Shown in pieces: positions 16,539-25,531 of a stretch of 49,535 nucleotides of DNA. Each line of letters opens with the position of its first letter. Position 1 is the stretch's first letter. The stretch covers positions 1 through 49,535 of the forward strand of contig NZ_SLVF01000026.1 of the NCBI RefSeq assembly GCF_004345365.1, written 5' to 3'. Below the pieces are notes generated by a model. The model was given only the letters and a program-made list of their open reading frames with translations, ran no database searches and had not been told where the DNA came from. The position numbers and the translations under genes are program-made. Source of the DNA: Kribbella sp. VKM Ac-2568. Its GTDB lineage: Bacteria; Actinomycetota; Actinomycetes; Propionibacteriales; Kribbellaceae.

Positions 16539-18835
16539 CAGTCCACCTCACATTCGTCGCTCCGGACCAGATAGGTGGCTTGCGCGGCGTCGTACGCTTC
16601 CCGCGCCGCCGATCGTTCGGTCTCGCGAATGAACCCGGACTTCGCCTTCCACAGCGCGTCGACCGAGTCGTGCAACCATTGCGCGCTGCGACGCGACGCC
16701 CGGATCGGGAGCCCAGCGATCTCGACGAAGATCGGCTGGGTGTGGACACTGCGCAGGATCCGCAGCGCGATCCAGGACGAACGCTTCAGGTCCACGTCGA
16801 ACTCGACGGCCTGCTCGTTGCCGTCCGCAAGTAATTCCTGCGCGCCGGCCGGAACGCCGTTCACCAGGACCTCGACGAGCACATTGCGGGATTGGCCGAT
16901 CCGCGACCGCTCGAGATGCCAGCCGACAGGTGCGGAGTACACAGGCTGGCCCGCCGCTGGTGGCGCGGGTGGCTGTTCGGGTAACCAGGCCGCGACCGTC
17001 GCGGTCACCTGGACGGATCCCGGAGCGTCGACAGCGTGCTCTCGGCCGGTGTCGCCGTCGACGGCGAAGTCGTAGACGTGGCTGCGGCCGTCGCCGAAGT
17101 ACGACGGGCTCTCCTTCAGCCCAGCGAGCCACGCCTCCAACGCCTGCTCACCGTGCGGCGCCTCAGGCAGTCGGACGTAGGTGCGCCCGACTCCCGGGCC
17201 GTCGTCGTAGATGCAGGGATAGTCGGTCTCGCCGAGCATCAGAGTGCGGTAGCCGACGTTCAGCAGGTGGTACCAGATGTTGAGCTCGGCGGCGGGAGCG
17301 AACTCGGCACCGCACTGGAAGTCGGCGGCGCCGAGCGGCACATCGACGATGATCTCGTTGGAACCGATCGACTGGAACCCCGGGATGACGTAGTTCGGCA
17401 ACTCGTCGGTTCCGACCGAGAGGCCGAGACCGCAGTGCGCGTACCCGACCAGCGCGCTCTGCGCGTGGCCCCAGCGCATGACCGGCAGGTTCCACGACGG
17501 CCAGTCCTCGATCAGCTGGGTGCCGGGGTAGTCCTGGTCGGTGAGCCCGAGCAGGATGACGTGACCGGAATGGCTGGACGGGAAGCCTGACACCTCGAGG
17601 TCGTACCGGAGCAGGCTCTGGCTGTCGCGGTCGGTGTCCTGCGGATCCCACGTCATGCCTTGGGCCTGCTGCATGGCGGGGTACTCCAGCTCGGCGCGCG
17701 GGCTGATGGACAAGCCGCTGAAGAACTGCTTCTGGTGGTAGTAGCACGGTCCCCAGGTGAGCACGCTGCCCATCCAGAGCCCTTCGCCGCGAACGTGCCG
17801 GATCATCGTCTCCGGAGTGACGCCCTCCGACGGCACGCTGTAGTGCGAGCAGCCGCCGGCGTGGATGTGCGGGTCACCCGAGTAGTAGCCACGTGCGGCC
17901 GGATCGGCCCAGCGATCGAGCTCGATCGTGACCGCCTCGCTGTCGCCCGACAGGTCCACCTCGACGCGAACCTCGCGATACTCCGGTCCGCGGCGGGCGG
18001 AGATCTCGTACTGACCGGCCGGGAGCGCGATCACCTCGCCGGTCGCCCGGTAGACGTGTTCGTGGAAGAACATGTCCGGCGCCAGCCGCATCGCCTTCGA
18101 CGGGTATGCCCGCCGCTGGGAATCCCGGACGGTCAGCGCCGCCACGGTACTGCTGCCGTCAGGCTCCCGGACGTCGAACCGGATGTCGCGGGCGGGCAGG
18201 CAGTCGAAGTCGAACATCGCGGCGTACTGACGGCTCTCGAATCCCATCCGCTGGCCGGCCTTCGCGAACGGCGGCCGGGTCAGGCTCTCCGTCGCCTCCT
18301 CCACCGCCAGGACGAACGTCAGCTCACCGCTGCGGCTGCCGCCATCGCGGCTGTACAGGCTGATGACCTTGTACTCGACGTCCAGGCCGGACACGTCGGT
18401 CGGACCGGCGAGCTTCACCTGCAGCCAGCTGCCCTCGATCCGCGGTACGACGGTCAACGTGTCGTGCAGCGTGATCCGCGATGCGTGGCTGTGGTGGTCG
18501 ACCAGCCCGAGCACATGATTCGACGGCGCGGACAGATCACCGAGCAGCCGATGCGGGTTCGCAACACGGACCAGGAAGCTTCGCCACCCGTGCTGAACAA
18601 GTCGTGGTAGCGCAGCACCCGGCGTAGTCGCAGTCAGGCCCTGCTCGTCGATCTGGACGTCGGCGAGGACGTAGGGGTGCATGAGTTCTTCGACTTTGGC
18701 GGACCTGACGGCGTCGGTCTCGGCGTCGTCCGCCAGCTTTGCCAGCTGGCTGGTCAGGTCGTCGGGTAGGGGTTCACCGATGTCACGGAGTTTTTCAACG
18801 GCTCTAGTCGCGGACGCCAGTAGTGGCTGGAACAC
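16538..18835 (-). CDS. CehA/McbA-like metallohydrolase (PHP-type)
   Basis: A 765-residue protein. The N-terminal 350 residues are beta-rich domains with no known activity. The segment GYYSGDPHIHAGGCSHY at about residue 350 is the metal-binding start of a PHP-like catalytic domain, as in the CehA/McbA family of phosphoesterase/carbamate-hydrolase-like enzymes. Further His/Asp/Glu ligands are plausible in SSHSGHVILLGL, GYAHCGLGL and LMLGETDYPCIYDDG. The C-terminus is another beta domain followed by a helical tail. GTG 18835 is chosen because AGGAGG lies 6 bases upstream. A longer GTG start at 18913 lacks a ribosome binding site. There is no export signal. The substrate cannot be inferred. The stop overlaps the next start. 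Confidence 0.75.
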   Translation of the reverse strand: MFQPLLASATRAVEKLRDIGEPLPDDLTSQLAKLADDAETDAVRSAKVEELMHPYVLADVQIDEQGLTATTPGAALPRLVQHGWRSFLVRVANPHRLLGDLSAPSNHVLGLVDHHSHASRITLHDTLTVVPRIEGSWLQVKLAGPTDVSGLDVEYKVISLYSRDGGSRSGELTFVLAVEEATESLTRPPFAKAGQRMGFESRQYAAMFDFDCLPARDIRFDVREPDGSSTVAALTVRDSQRRAYPSKAMRLAPDMFFHEHVYRATGEVIALPAGQYEISARRGPEYREVRVEVDLSGDSEAVTIELDRWADPAARGYYSGDPHIHAGGCSHYSVPSEGVTPETMIRHVRGEGLWMGSVLTWGPCYYHQKQFFSGLSISPRAELEYPAMQQAQGMTWDPQDTDRDSQSLLRYDLEVSGFPSSHSGHVILLGLTDQDYPGTQLIEDWPSWNLPVMRWGHAQSALVGYAHCGLGLSVGTDELPNYVIPGFQSIGSNEIIVDVPLGAADFQCGAEFAPAAELNIWYHLLNVGYRTLMLGETDYPCIYDDGPGVGRTYVRLPEAPHGEQALEAWLAGLKESPSYFGDGRSHVYDFAVDGDTGREHAVDAPGSVQVTATVAAWLPEQPPAPPAAGQPVYSAPVGWHLERSRIGQSRNVLVEVLVNGVPAGAQELLADGNEQAVEFDVDLKRSSWIALRILRSVHTQPIFVEIAGLPIRASRRSAQWLHDSVDALWKAKSGFIRETERSAAREAYDAAQATYLVRSDECEVD

Positions 18836-19275
18836 GGGACCTCCTCGTCGTGGACCATCCTCGAGCTTAGTCGCCCCGGCTACGCCTGGCTCGCGGTTTT
18901 CGTCGGTAGGCACAGAGGGTGCGGCGGCCCCAGCGCATCATCCGCGACCACCACACAAAAACTCCCGCGCCTCGCGCGATGCGGCGGCCGTGGAGCTTGT
19001 GAAGATCATCCCGGCGCCCAGGCCGAACACGACACCGGGTCCACTGACCAAGGTCCGCCGCTGCATCGCGGCGGGTCTGTTCCGCCTCCAAGAACACCTC
19101 GCTCCCTGAACCGGCCGGACAACCGACCGAGCTTGGCGGGCACCCGATATCGCCACCCTCGGCAGGTCGGCTGGCCCACACGGGCGTGTTCCGCAGCGGT
19201 CGCCTCGATCGCGAACGGTACTGGGCCCGTTCGCCGACCACGTGCACCTCATCGTCGCGGCCGACGCCGAGTACG
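18836..19275. other. Gene-poor interval
   Basis: About 440 bases between the metallohydrolase start and the end of the membrane-protein gene. Short stretches look protein-like (plus strand FADHVHLIVAADAEYVMERV near 19229-19285, minus strand VSGPGVVFGLGAGMIFTSS near 18990-19050). They have no start, no ribosome binding site and no continuous frame, so they may be debris of lost genes. Confidence 0.4.
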
Positions 19276-20262
19276 TCATGGAACGCGTACGGAATCTCCC
19301 GGCACAGGAGCGTGGGACGGCGAAAGGCGAACTCCGCAAAGGATTATCGCGCCCAGCAGGCCGGCAATCACCTGGGCAGCCACGATCAGGCCGAACCATT
19401 CACCGCCGGCCGCATCAAACGGTGTGCCGGGCGCGAGCAGGAGGGTGAGTTGATAGCCGCCCGAGCAGAACATCGCGCCGGTACCCAGCCACGCGGCCCC
19501 CAGCGGACCCCAGGCCCGGATGGCTTGTGGTCGGCGGAAGACGAGGATGACCAGTCCGAGCAGACCCGCGAGCGCAAGACTCGCCGATGAAACGTCCAGT
19601 GCCCGTTGGGCAATGCTCCGGCCGTCTCGAACCTCACTGGCCAGCCCGCTCGGTCCGCCGAAGGCCCAGAACAGGCGGACCGTGACGACCAGCGCGACAA
19701 GCGCGCCGAGAGCAGCAGTCACCCGGCCTCGGTTTGAGCCTGGTGAATCCATGGCGTCGATGCGGGCGCGGAAGACGTGCGCCCAGCGGGCGCGGACATG
19801 CAGGATGAACGCAACCCCCAGCCCGGCGCCCTGCAGGATGAAGCCCGCGTAGACGACGCCGTACACCCACCCCTGCAGGCCTTCGATGGGGTTGTCTGCC
19901 ACAGGCGTGGTGATGGTCCCGGCAAGGAAGCCAAGGGGGGCCGCGAGCATCACTGGCGCGAGCAGGCCTCCCGCGACCCACAGCGGGAACAACACCAGCC
20001 AGGCGGGCAGTCGTCGCCCCGATCGGTGAACGAGTGCCAACGCCAGCACGGCGCCGGCAACCTCCATCGTGGCGGTGATCAGGTTGCCCACGACGAAGGG
20101 CGCAGTACGCATCAGGCCAGGCTGAACGACGCCGACATCGCTGCCAAGAAGCCAGGCAGCCTTGATCGAGAGGTACGGCACCATCGCGGCAACTGTTACG
20201 TAGCCTGCCGGGTGGATTGTCGATGTCTTCACGCACCCAGCCTCGCCGCGTCGGCCGTCCAT
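19276..20262 (-). CDS. Multi-pass membrane protein of unknown function
   Basis: A 328-residue integral membrane protein with about eight or nine hydrophobic segments, among them VTVAAMVPYLSIKAAWLLG, LITATMEVAGAVLALALV, ALGALVALVVTVRLFWAFGG, LALAGLLGLVILVF and VAAQVIAGLLGAIILCGV. No transporter or enzyme signature is visible. ATG 20262 follows GAGGGAGG closely. GTG 20232 is an alternative that starts nearer the first conserved-looking stretch. Upstream the open frame continues but is Pro/Ser-rich and overlaps other sequence. A 26-bp palindrome lies 105 bases upstream and may be an operator. Confidence 0.7.
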   Translation of the reverse strand: MDGRRGEAGCVKTSTIHPAGYVTVAAMVPYLSIKAAWLLGSDVGVVQPGLMRTAPFVVGNLITATMEVAGAVLALALVHRSGRRLPAWLVLFPLWVAGGLLAPVMLAAPLGFLAGTITTPVADNPIEGLQGWVYGVVYAGFILQGAGLGVAFILHVRARWAHVFRARIDAMDSPGSNRGRVTAALGALVALVVTVRLFWAFGGPSGLASEVRDGRSIAQRALDVSSASLALAGLLGLVILVFRRPQAIRAWGPLGAAWLGTGAMFCSGGYQLTLLLAPGTPFDAAGGEWFGLIVAAQVIAGLLGAIILCGVRLSPSHAPVPGDSVRVP

Positions 20263-20719
20263 CGCCTCCCTCGGGCGAATGAACGTCCTTCCCCTTGCGA
20301 GGGAGCCTCGAAGCAGCCTTCCCCAGCGTTCGGAGGGCGGAGGCTCGGCTGCGAAGTTGGACCAGGAGCCTGTGGCCCATGGGCCACAGGCTATCAGCCA
20401 AGCTACCGATCGGCCCCGGAGCGACGGGGCGGTCAGATTCTGGAGGCCCGCAAACGTCCATCCATGCCACAACCCGGATACAGGTCTGCCCAGACGGAGC
20501 GCGCCCGGCGTCGCAGGTAGGTCACGTGTGCTCGCTACGCACAAGCAGCCGGCCGGGCGAATCTGCTCAACCAGTTCGATATCGACGACAACAAGGCTGA
20601 CGAGCTGACCGGGGGTGATCGGATACGCGGTGGTCCGTTGGCTGGGAGCGCCAAGGTCTGGGCACCGTGATGTTCCCGGGGCGCCGCAGTACGTGTAGGT
20701 ACATGGGTGGGTCCGCGAG
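20263..20719. other. Intergenic region upstream of the membrane protein gene
   Basis: About 450 bases with no supported gene. It carries a perfect 26-bp palindrome (20367-20392, listed separately). One minus-frame stretch near 20530-20640 reads smoothly (PITPGQLVSLVVVDIELVEQ) but has no start or family match. Confidence 0.4.
20367..20392. promoter_or_regulatory. Perfect 26-bp palindrome
   Basis: The half-site AGCCTGTGGCCCA is followed immediately by its exact complement, with no loop. A DNA palindrome without a loop fits a dimeric repressor site (TetR or GntR style) better than an RNA terminator. It lies about 105 bases upstream of the membrane-protein start and 330 bases downstream of the 20720-21289 gene. 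No regulator gene is adjacent. Confidence 0.5.
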
Positions 20720-21289
20720 TCAGCGGAGGGGGAACTCGAGGGTGGGGGTGTTGTCGTCGGGGGCGGTCGCTTTGACGGCGGTTGTAATTTCTGCTTGTGA
20801 GCCGATGCGGTGGCCGGTCGGGTCCAGTTGCTCGGTTTGGACGGTGACCTTGTCGCCGAGATGGAGGTCTCGGCCGTCCCAGGCGTGGATGAAGGCAAGG
20901 CCGTCTACGGCCTTGGTGATGTACCACGGGCCGGGTTGGCCGTGAACGACCACGCGTCGGCGGACGGTGGCGACGCCGGGATCGACGGCGGTCCACCTGT
21001 CCAGGGAGATCTGGTCCAGCATGCCGGAGTGCGCGATCGCGCTGCTGCCGGTGGGATTCAGGTGTACCTCGAGCGGGCGCCGGTGGGTCGCGAAATCCCA
21101 CGTGCCGTTGGGCTGCTCGGGACCGCGGCAGGTGTACCAACGCTGACCGGACTGGACTACCAAGATCGGCCCCGAGGACCCGGAACCCGCCCACCCGGCG
21201 CGACAACCGGGCCGGACGCATGCCACCACCCCGACCAACCGCACCTCAACCACACACGCAGCAAGGTTCACGACACGCCGGACCGGCAT
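20720..21289 (-). CDS. Hypothetical protein
   Basis: An open frame of 189 codons with ATG 21289 and TGA at 20720-20722. The C-terminal two thirds look like ordinary protein (LDRWTAVDPGVATVRRRVVV, GPWYITKAVDGLAFIHAWDG, LGDKVTVQTEQLDPTG), with beta-rich character. The N-terminal 40 residues are less convincing, so a later start is possible. No family recognised. It is 12 bases downstream of the secreted protein gene on the same strand, and the two may be co-transcribed. Confidence 0.5.
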   Translation of the reverse strand: MPVRRVVNLAACVVEVRLVGVVACVRPGCRAGWAGSGSSGPILVVQSGQRWYTCRGPEQPNGTWDFATHRRPLEVHLNPTGSSAIAHSGMLDQISLDRWTAVDPGVATVRRRVVVHGQPGPWYITKAVDGLAFIHAWDGRDLHLGDKVTVQTEQLDPTGHRIGSQAEITTAVKATAPDDNTPTLEFPLR

Positions 21290-21301
21290 GAAACTTCGAG
21301 G

Positions 21302-21937
21302 CTAGGGCCAGTTCGTTGTGCCGGCGTCAGGGGCAAAATCGAGAACCTGCAATGCCTCTGCGCCGAAATGCGATTTCCGCAGCACGTTGACCGACAGCCA
21401 CTCGAACGCCGCGGGGTTGCCGATCAATGCCGGATCGATCCCGAACTGCACTTCGTCGCGCGCAGTGTTGAACGAGAACGGAATGTAACTGGTGACAGCT
21501 TCTCCACCCGAAGGGAGCGGCGTCCGATCGATGACAAACGCGCTGAATGCGATGCCATCCCAGGCCAGCAGGACGAAATATTCAAAGGGTCGTTTTTGTC
21601 CTGGCGGGTACAGATAGCCCGCGATCGAACCTGGCTGGGTGTCAAGGGCAAAGGCCCATAAGAACATCCCGGAATCGCCCTTGGGGCGCGGGGGCGCTGC
21701 CGGCACGGGAGCTGCAAGACGCAGGCTCATGGCAAATGTTCCGGAATCCTTGGAGACCTCGGCCCGGACGATATCGAAGTACCCCTGCTCTTTCTCACTG
21801 CCGAGGCTTTGGTCGTTAGGGTTTCCCGAGTCTCCAACAGGATCCTGAACCGCCACGGTTTGAGCGCTGGCGGTGCCAGTCCCGACGATGGCGATCAGAA
21901 CCGACGCCAGCACCATGATAATGATTCTTCTATACAT
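21302..21937 (-). CDS. Secreted protein of unknown function
   Basis: A 211-residue protein with a clear signal peptide, MYRRIIIMVLASVLIAIVG through TGTASAQ, with probable cleavage after ASA-Q. The mature part begins with VAVQDPVGDSGNPNDQSLGS and contains a beta-rich domain (TFAMSLRLAAPVP, MFLWAFALDTQPG, DEVQFGIDPALIG). The Asp-Pro-x-Gly-Asp opening followed by an FDIVRAEVSKD strand resembles secreted beta-sandwich domains that bind calcium or sugar, but no specific family can be named. The stop is 12 bases before the next open frame on the same strand. Its base composition is somewhat less GC-rich than its neighbours. Confidence 0.8.
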   Translation of the reverse strand: MYRRIIIMVLASVLIAIVGTGTASAQTVAVQDPVGDSGNPNDQSLGSEKEQGYFDIVRAEVSKDSGTFAMSLRLAAPVPAAPPRPKGDSGMFLWAFALDTQPGSIAGYLYPPGQKRPFEYFVLLAWDGIAFSAFVIDRTPLPSGGEAVTSYIPFSFNTARDEVQFGIDPALIGNPAAFEWLSVNVLRKSHFGAEALQVLDFAPDAGTTNWP

Positions 21938-23188
21938 GGTTCCCCCTGTTGCTGCTACTGCCCCAGCCGACCGGAAGCCGGCGCAGTCGTCTCACCATGC
22001 CCGACGACCGCTGCCCCCTTGCAGCCAGAATCCTCCAACCGGCTCGGTTTCCACAAGGCTGCACATCAGCAAAGTGGAATCATTTGCAGTTACCTCATCC
22101 AAGCATTTGAGTTATCCCGGAACCACGGTAGCTTCTACTACCGCCCCGACCCCCTCGAGACGACCCGCCGAGCCTGGCAAGCCACCGAACAGATCGATCG
22201 CTTCGCCAAGCGAGATGTGTGCTTGTCCTGCCAGCGGGTCGGCCGTTCTGAGCGCACAGCCGCTAACCCAGACGCCCGAAGTCTGCGCGGCGCCCTCGGC
22301 CGGGTGGGAGGGGGATCGAGTTGACCCGGTTGCTGATATCGACGACGGCCGGGGGTACCAGCGAGCGCAGAGCTGGTCTTCTGCCCTCAGCAGAGCCTGA
22401 AGGACTCACAGCCGCTCGACTCGGTCCGGCTGTGGGCCTTGGAGCGGTAATTGCAGTCGACGCCGCACAACAGTCGCCGGCCCGGGTGAGCTCCGCTCGA
22501 GTCGCCTGTGGTTAAGGTGCGTGTCCCTACTCAAACACTGAAACAGTTGTTTCAGATCATCAGGCGGCGCGTGTTCGCGTCGCCTGTTTGTTGTTGCGGT
22601 GGCGGATCGAGGGATGGTTGCGCGGGGCAACTGTGGGTCAGTCAGGCGTCGGGGTGGAATCCTGAGGGAAAGCTTCGCCTGCGGCGGGGCTTAGAAGAGC
22701 CGGCGGGGGCGAGACGGTCGAGGAAGCCGGCGGCTACGAGGCCGTCGCGGAGGTCTGAGTCAGTCCGGCGGCAGCCGTCTCCCGCTGTCGGTGCTCTGGA
22801 GGCGATTGGGCGAGCCGAGACGACAGCGGATGTGAACAGCGGAGTCGCCGCCGGTGCCGAAACCTCGGCCGGACAGGTCCACAGCAACACGCTGCGGTCG
22901 GCGTAGGGGTCGGCGTTGGCCGGGGAGCGGTCACCAGTACGGGTCACGGGCGGCTGCCTCGCGGAGTACCGGCGGTAGCGCCCGGCGGCCGGCGGGTCGT
23001 CAGCGCAGGCTGATTGCCCGGCACAACCCGTGCGCGGCGCCTCTCTGTCGGTAGCCGGAGGAAACGTCGGTGCCGGCCGTCTGATGTGTCCTCAGAGCCC
23101 GAAGTCGATGGGGCGACGCGAACTATGGACGGCTGGAACGGTCATGAGCAGACTCGGGAGAAGGGGGTGCACTACCAGGGGAGGGCAC
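21938..23188. other. Long gene-poor interval containing structured repeat copy 2
   Basis: About 1.25 kb with no supported gene. The part near 22040-22140 is less GC-rich than the surroundings. The region 22600-22950 has a minus-strand open frame with protein-like patches but no start signal or known motif. The repeat at 22520-22594 is the only structured element I can defend. The promoter of the ScyD-like gene lies at the right edge. Confidence 0.45.
22520..22594 (+). repeat. Structured repeat, copy 2 (two hairpins, terminator-like)
   Basis: The conserved block CGTGTCCCTACTCAAACACT is followed by the hairpin TGAAAC-AGTT-GTTTCA. An 11-bp terminator hairpin follows, CAGGCGGCGCG (22561-22571) with CGCGTCGCCTG (22576-22586) around TGTT, and then TTTGTTGTT. 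This copy has the best intrinsic-terminator appearance of the three. See copies at 9391 and 46544. Confidence 0.65.
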
Positions 23189-24301
23189 ATGTTCCGGCGC
23201 ACGATGATCATCGGTACAGCACTGAGCACCGGGTTGAGTCTCGCCGTCCTGCCGGCTACGCCGGCGGTCAGCCAGGACTCACCGTGGCGGGTGGTCGCGT
23301 CAGGGCTCGACAGCCCTCGCGGCCTGGCGTTCGGCCCGAACGGCACCCTGTACGTCGCCGAAGCGGGCGTGGGCGGCACCAGCCCATGCCTCCCACACCC
23401 CCTCGGACAGATCTGCTACGGCGCCACCGGCGCGGTCACCGAGGTGAAGCGAGGCCATCAGACTCGGGTCCTCACCGGACTCCCGTCATTCGCTTTGCAG
23501 GGGACGCCCGAGGTCTTCGGACCGTCTGACGTGGCACTGAATGGAAGCGGCAACCTGTACGTGACGCTAGGCCTCGGCGACGACCCGACCCTCCGCACGG
23601 CACTGCCTCCGGAGGGGCAGACGGCCGCGACCCTGGTCCGTGCCAAGCCGTCGAAGGGGACGTTCCGGCTGGTGGCCGACATCGGCGGGTTCGAGCTGTC
23701 GGACAATCCCGACGGCGGACTCCCCGACAGCAACCCGCAGGGTCTGCTCTCCACGGCCGGAGGCCAGGTGGTCGCGGACGCCGGCGGCAACTCCCTCCTC
23801 GGCGTGCGCCAACCCGGACGTATCTCAACCCTCGCGGTGTTCCCACCGCGACTGGTGCCCAACCCGTTCGGTGGCCCAGACATCCCGATGCAGGCCGTGC
23901 CGACGACAGTGACCCGCGGTCCGGACGGCGCGCTGTACGTCGGTCAGCTCACCGGGTTCCCCTTCCCGGTCGGCGGCGCGAACGTCTACCGGGTCGAGCC
24001 GGGCGGACAACCTGAGGTGGTCGCCAGCGGGTTCACGAACATCATCGACATCGCATTCGGTCCCGACCACTCGCTCTACGTGCTCGAGATCGCCCACAAC
24101 GGCCTGCTGTCGGGTGATACGACGGGTGCGCTGATCCGCGTGGACGCGAACGGCTCGCGCACGGTCATCGCCAGCGAAGGTCTCATGATGCCGACAGGGT
24201 TGGCGCTCCGAGACGGCAAGGCATACGTGTCGAACTGCGGCGTCTGCGCCGACATCGGCGAGGTCATCGCGATCCCACTGTCCGGCCAGGCGAGCCGGTA
24301 A
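23189..24301 (+). CDS. Secreted ScyD/ScyE-like beta-propeller protein
   Basis: A 370-residue exported protein. The signal peptide is MFRRTMIIGTALSTGLSLAV to about residue 30 (PAVSQ). The mature part is built of NHL/SMP-30-like blades: GLDSPRGLAFGPNGTLYVAE, GPSDVALNGSGNLYVTLG, TRGPDGALYVGQLTG, IIDIAFGPDHSLYVLEI and MPTGLALRDGKAYVSNCG. This matches the ScyD/ScyE family, whose members are secreted propellers of mostly unknown function in actinomycetes. ATG 23189 follows GGGGAGGG at ideal spacing. The longer frame upstream is unsupported. It stands alone, and the IS630 element inserted 40 bases after its stop. Confidence 0.88.
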   Translation: MFRRTMIIGTALSTGLSLAVLPATPAVSQDSPWRVVASGLDSPRGLAFGPNGTLYVAEAGVGGTSPCLPHPLGQICYGATGAVTEVKRGHQTRVLTGLPSFALQGTPEVFGPSDVALNGSGNLYVTLGLGDDPTLRTALPPEGQTAATLVRAKPSKGTFRLVADIGGFELSDNPDGGLPDSNPQGLLSTAGGQVVADAGGNSLLGVRQPGRISTLAVFPPRLVPNPFGGPDIPMQAVPTTVTRGPDGALYVGQLTGFPFPVGGANVYRVEPGGQPEVVASGFTNIIDIAFGPDHSLYVLEIAHNGLLSGDTTGALIRVDANGSRTVIASEGLMMPTGLALRDGKAYVSNCGVCADIGEVIAIPLSGQASR

Positions 24302-24344
24302 CACCAGGCCGAGCGTCCTGGCCACCGTTACATCCGCGGTACTA

Positions 24345-24367
24345 GTGCCTCATCCAGAAAGGTTGGG
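24345..24367 (+). repeat. Left terminal inverted repeat of the IS630 element
   Basis: The left end starts GTGCCTCATCCAGAAAGGTT. It matches the complement of the right end at 19 of 23 positions. Confidence 0.85.
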
Positions 24368-24432
24368 GTCGTAACCGGTGTCGGGTTGACCGGTCCGGTG
24401 GTGAGTCTGAAGGCTTGCTGTCGGAGGTGGTG

Positions 24433-25521
24433 ATGGCTCGACAGCCTGAGGTGTTCGTTCGTTCGCTGGAGCCCGAGGAGGCACAGCGTCTGGTGCGGAT
24501 CACGCGGACCACGAGGGATCGGGTTCGGCTTCGCCGGGCGGGGATCGTGTTGGCGTCGGTTCAAGGGCGGAGTGCTGCGGAGGCGGCGGGCATGTTCGCG
24601 ATGAAGCCGCAGTATGCGCGGGAGGTGATCCACGCGTTCAACGAACAGGGGTTCGCGGCGTTGGACCCAAAATGGAGCGGGGGCCGACCGATCAGGTTCG
24701 GCCCCCCGGTGCGTGAGACGGTCTGCCGGGTCGCCAAGACCCCGCCGCAGCAGCTCGGCCGGCCGTTCACGACCTGGAGCCTGTCCAAGCTGGTCGAGTA
24801 CCTAGCCGAGCACAAACACATTCGGATCAGTGCCGAATCGGTGCGCCAGATCCTCCGCAAGGCCGGTATCAGGTGGCAGGCGACCAAGACCTGGAAGGCC
24901 AGCAAGGACCCGGACTTCGCCGCCAAGATGGCTCGTGTTCTCAGCCTGTACGACCATCCGCCGGCCGATGGGCGCGTGCTCTGCGTCGACGAGTTCGGGC
25001 CGCTGAACCTCCAACCCCGCCCGGGCAGAGGATGGTTCCCCACCGCTCGCCCGGCCAGGCTGCGGGCCACCTATCACCGCACCGGCGGGGTGCGGCACAT
25101 GTTCGCCGCGCTGGACCTGGCGACCGGGCAGATGTTCTACCGGTTCCGCGACCGCAAACGCTGGACCGAGTTCCTCGGCTTCCTCAAACAGCTCCGGTCC
25201 AGGTACCCGGCCGGGAAGCTGTACGTCGTGTGCGACAACTACGGGCCACACAAGAAGGCCGAGGTCATCGACTGGTGCAGCGCCAACGATGTCGAGCTGG
25301 TGTTCACGCCGAGCAACGCGTCGTGGTTGAACTGGATCGAGTGCGAGTTCACCGCCCTGCGCTACTTCACCCTCGACGGCAGCGACTACCAAAGCCACAC
25401 CGCCCAAGAGGCCGCGATCGCCGGCTACGTCCGCTGGCGCAACAAACGCGCCCAACCCAAACGACACTTCGCCGTCGACTCCAAGATCCGCCGACCCGAT
25501 TACCTACCCAACGTTGCTTGA
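24433..25521 (+). CDS. IS630-family transposase
   Basis: A 362-residue DDE transposase. The N-terminal half contains two helix-turn-helix units (RRAGIVLASVQGRSAAEAAG and LSKLVEYLAEHKHIRISAES). The catalytic domain has Asp in CVDEFGPLN, Asp in VVCDNYGPHK and Glu in NWIECEF, the spacing of the IS630 DDE triad. C-terminal HFAVDSKIRRPDY is typical. ATG 24433 follows GGAGG (in TCGGAGGTGGTG). A TTG at 24415 is possible but less likely. It catalyses cut-and-paste transposition of its own element into TA sites. The stop falls within the right inverted-repeat region, leaving no other cargo. Confidence 0.93.
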   Translation: MARQPEVFVRSLEPEEAQRLVRITRTTRDRVRLRRAGIVLASVQGRSAAEAAGMFAMKPQYAREVIHAFNEQGFAALDPKWSGGRPIRFGPPVRETVCRVAKTPPQQLGRPFTTWSLSKLVEYLAEHKHIRISAESVRQILRKAGIRWQATKTWKASKDPDFAAKMARVLSLYDHPPADGRVLCVDEFGPLNLQPRPGRGWFPTARPARLRATYHRTGGVRHMFAALDLATGQMFYRFRDRKRWTEFLGFLKQLRSRYPAGKLYVVCDNYGPHKKAEVIDWCSANDVELVFTPSNASWLNWIECEFTALRYFTLDGSDYQSHTAQEAAIAGYVRWRNKRAQPKRHFAVDSKIRRPDYLPNVA

Positions 25522-25529
25522 CGAGGCAC
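25507..25529 (-). repeat. Right terminal inverted repeat of the IS630 element
   Basis: Read on the minus strand the right end starts GTGCCTCGTCAAGCAACGTT, and overlaps the last codons of the transposase gene. It is followed by the TA target duplicate. Confidence 0.85.
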
Positions 25530-25531
25530 TA

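Larger units (their letters stand above)
24343..25531 (+). mobile_element. Complete IS630-family insertion sequence
   Basis: The element of about 1,185 bases (24345-25529) carries one transposase gene between imperfect terminal inverted repeats, flanked on both sides by TA (24343-24344 and 25530-25531). A TA duplication is the known IS630/Tc1-mariner target signature, here within ACTAG on the left and CTAGT on the right. The transposase is intact with all three DDE residues, so the copy may still be active. No second copy is in the window. Confidence 0.9.

Noticed and set aside
19229..19285. IS200-like transposase scrap based on DHVHLIV
   Set aside because: Only the DHVHLxV tripeptide-like motif fits. 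The residues after it do not match the family and no catalytic tyrosine is seen.
22642..22947. Minus-strand open frame of 101 codons in the copy 2 interval
   Set aside because: It has no ribosome binding site, no recognisable motif and biased Ala/Arg/Ser composition, so it is not better than a chance frame in GC-rich DNA.
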